Under the pieces are notes generated by a model. That model saw nothing but the letters and a program-made list of their open reading frames with translations. It ran no database searches and had not been told where the DNA came from. This document shows positions 12,968-13,280 of a stretch of 13,280 nt of DNA, piece after piece. The translations under genes and the position numbers were made by a program. The DNA comes from Bacillota bacterium (GTDB taxonomy: Bacteria; Bacillota; Clostridia; Clostridiales; Clostridiaceae): positions 1 to 13,280 of the forward strand of contig JAEXSY010000057.1 in the NCBI GenBank assembly GCA_023440105.1, read 5' to 3'. The stretch's first letter is position 1. Every line of letters begins with the position of its first letter.

Positions 12968-13280
12968 CTACATTAAAATTTCTTTGAAAGCATAACCCAA
13001 GGCTTCCATTTCATAGATAAATACTTCTTCTAGTCCTAAGGGAAGAACATCTAAAACAATTGGATTAAGAGTCTTAAGCTTATGGATAGTTTCTTCCTTA
13101 TTACCCCTTACTATAAAATTAGATACCGAGCCCAGCTGAGAGTAATTTATTATATCAATGCCTTCAAATAGCTCTCTTTTATAAGGATAGTTAAAGGCAA
13201 CTTGTACCTTAAATAAAGCAGTTTTCAAGTTTTGAATATCACTTTCAAATACTATCCCTCCCTTATGGAGCAGGGCTAGC
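12968..13280 (-). CDS. ABC transporter ATP-binding protein, C-terminal part (runs off the right edge)
   Basis: Only the last 104 codons are in the window. The open frame continues past the right edge, reading LALLHKGGIVFES near the edge. This matches the strand after the H-loop of ABC ATPases (usually ...DRIALLHKGKIVFEG). An accessory C-terminal domain of about 85 residues follows, ending LGLEEVFIYEMEALGYAFKEILM, the usual ending of exporter ATPases of this kind. Walker A, the signature motif and Walker B lie outside the window. An internal TTG at 13228 is not the real start. The stop TAG lies inside the ribosome binding site of the permease gene, so the two form one operon. Confidence 0.85.
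   Translation of the reverse strand, partial: LALLHKGGIVFESDIQNLKTALFKVQVAFNYPYKRELFEGIDIINYSQLGSVSNFIVRGNKEETIHKLKTLNPIVLDVLPLGLEEVFIYEMEALGYAFKEILM

Overview
The window looks like chromosomal DNA from a low-GC member of the Clostridia. Codons and spacers are strongly AT-rich, ribosome binding sites are strong AGGAGG types, start codons include GTG and TTG, the tRNA genes encode their CCA ends, and intrinsic terminators are common. The genus cannot be fixed from the sequence alone.

Left edge (1-421): there is no gene, but the minus strand holds a complete regulatory leader for a gene beyond the left edge. It has a promoter (392-364), a five-helix RNA that I read as a lysine riboswitch (338-164), a terminator with a possible competing antiterminator (160-86), an exact match to the clostridial Rex operator consensus (27-10) and a Shine-Dalgarno sequence (8-1). 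A CPBP-family membrane protease gene (422-1267, minus) lies upstream of it.

Centre-left (1268-6250): purA (plus), a 61-residue DUF1858 protein, two tandem acyl-ACP thioesterase-like genes (plus), and a convergent HI0933/BaiN-type flavoprotein (minus). An exact 30-bp direct repeat (2910-2939 and 4981-5010) carries the stop codons of purA, the second thioesterase and the flavoprotein, and brackets the DUF1858-thioesterase block.

Centre-right (6251-9520): a CoA-binding protein with its own terminator, then a thiamine-salvage cluster. The cluster has a promoter overlapped by a Fur-box-like operator, a leader of about 170 nt, an intact hydroxyethylthiazole kinase (thiM), and a second thiM-like gene. 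That second gene is interrupted by one in-frame TAG, has GAGS in place of the GTGC active-site motif, and is fused in frame to a Nudix hydrolase domain.

Right (9520-13280): a Glu-Val-Asp-Thr tRNA operon with promoter and terminator, then a minus-strand group reading toward it: a truncated ABC transporter ATPase (runs off the right edge), a 698-residue ABC-2-like permease with a large non-membrane C-terminal half, and a small lipoprotein of unknown function.

The items most worth a second look are the riboswitch plus Rex-site leader, the thiM-like/Nudix fusion with its single nonsense codon, the Fur-like control of thiM, and the 30-bp repeat at gene ends. All readings are by eye; no database search or folding program was used.
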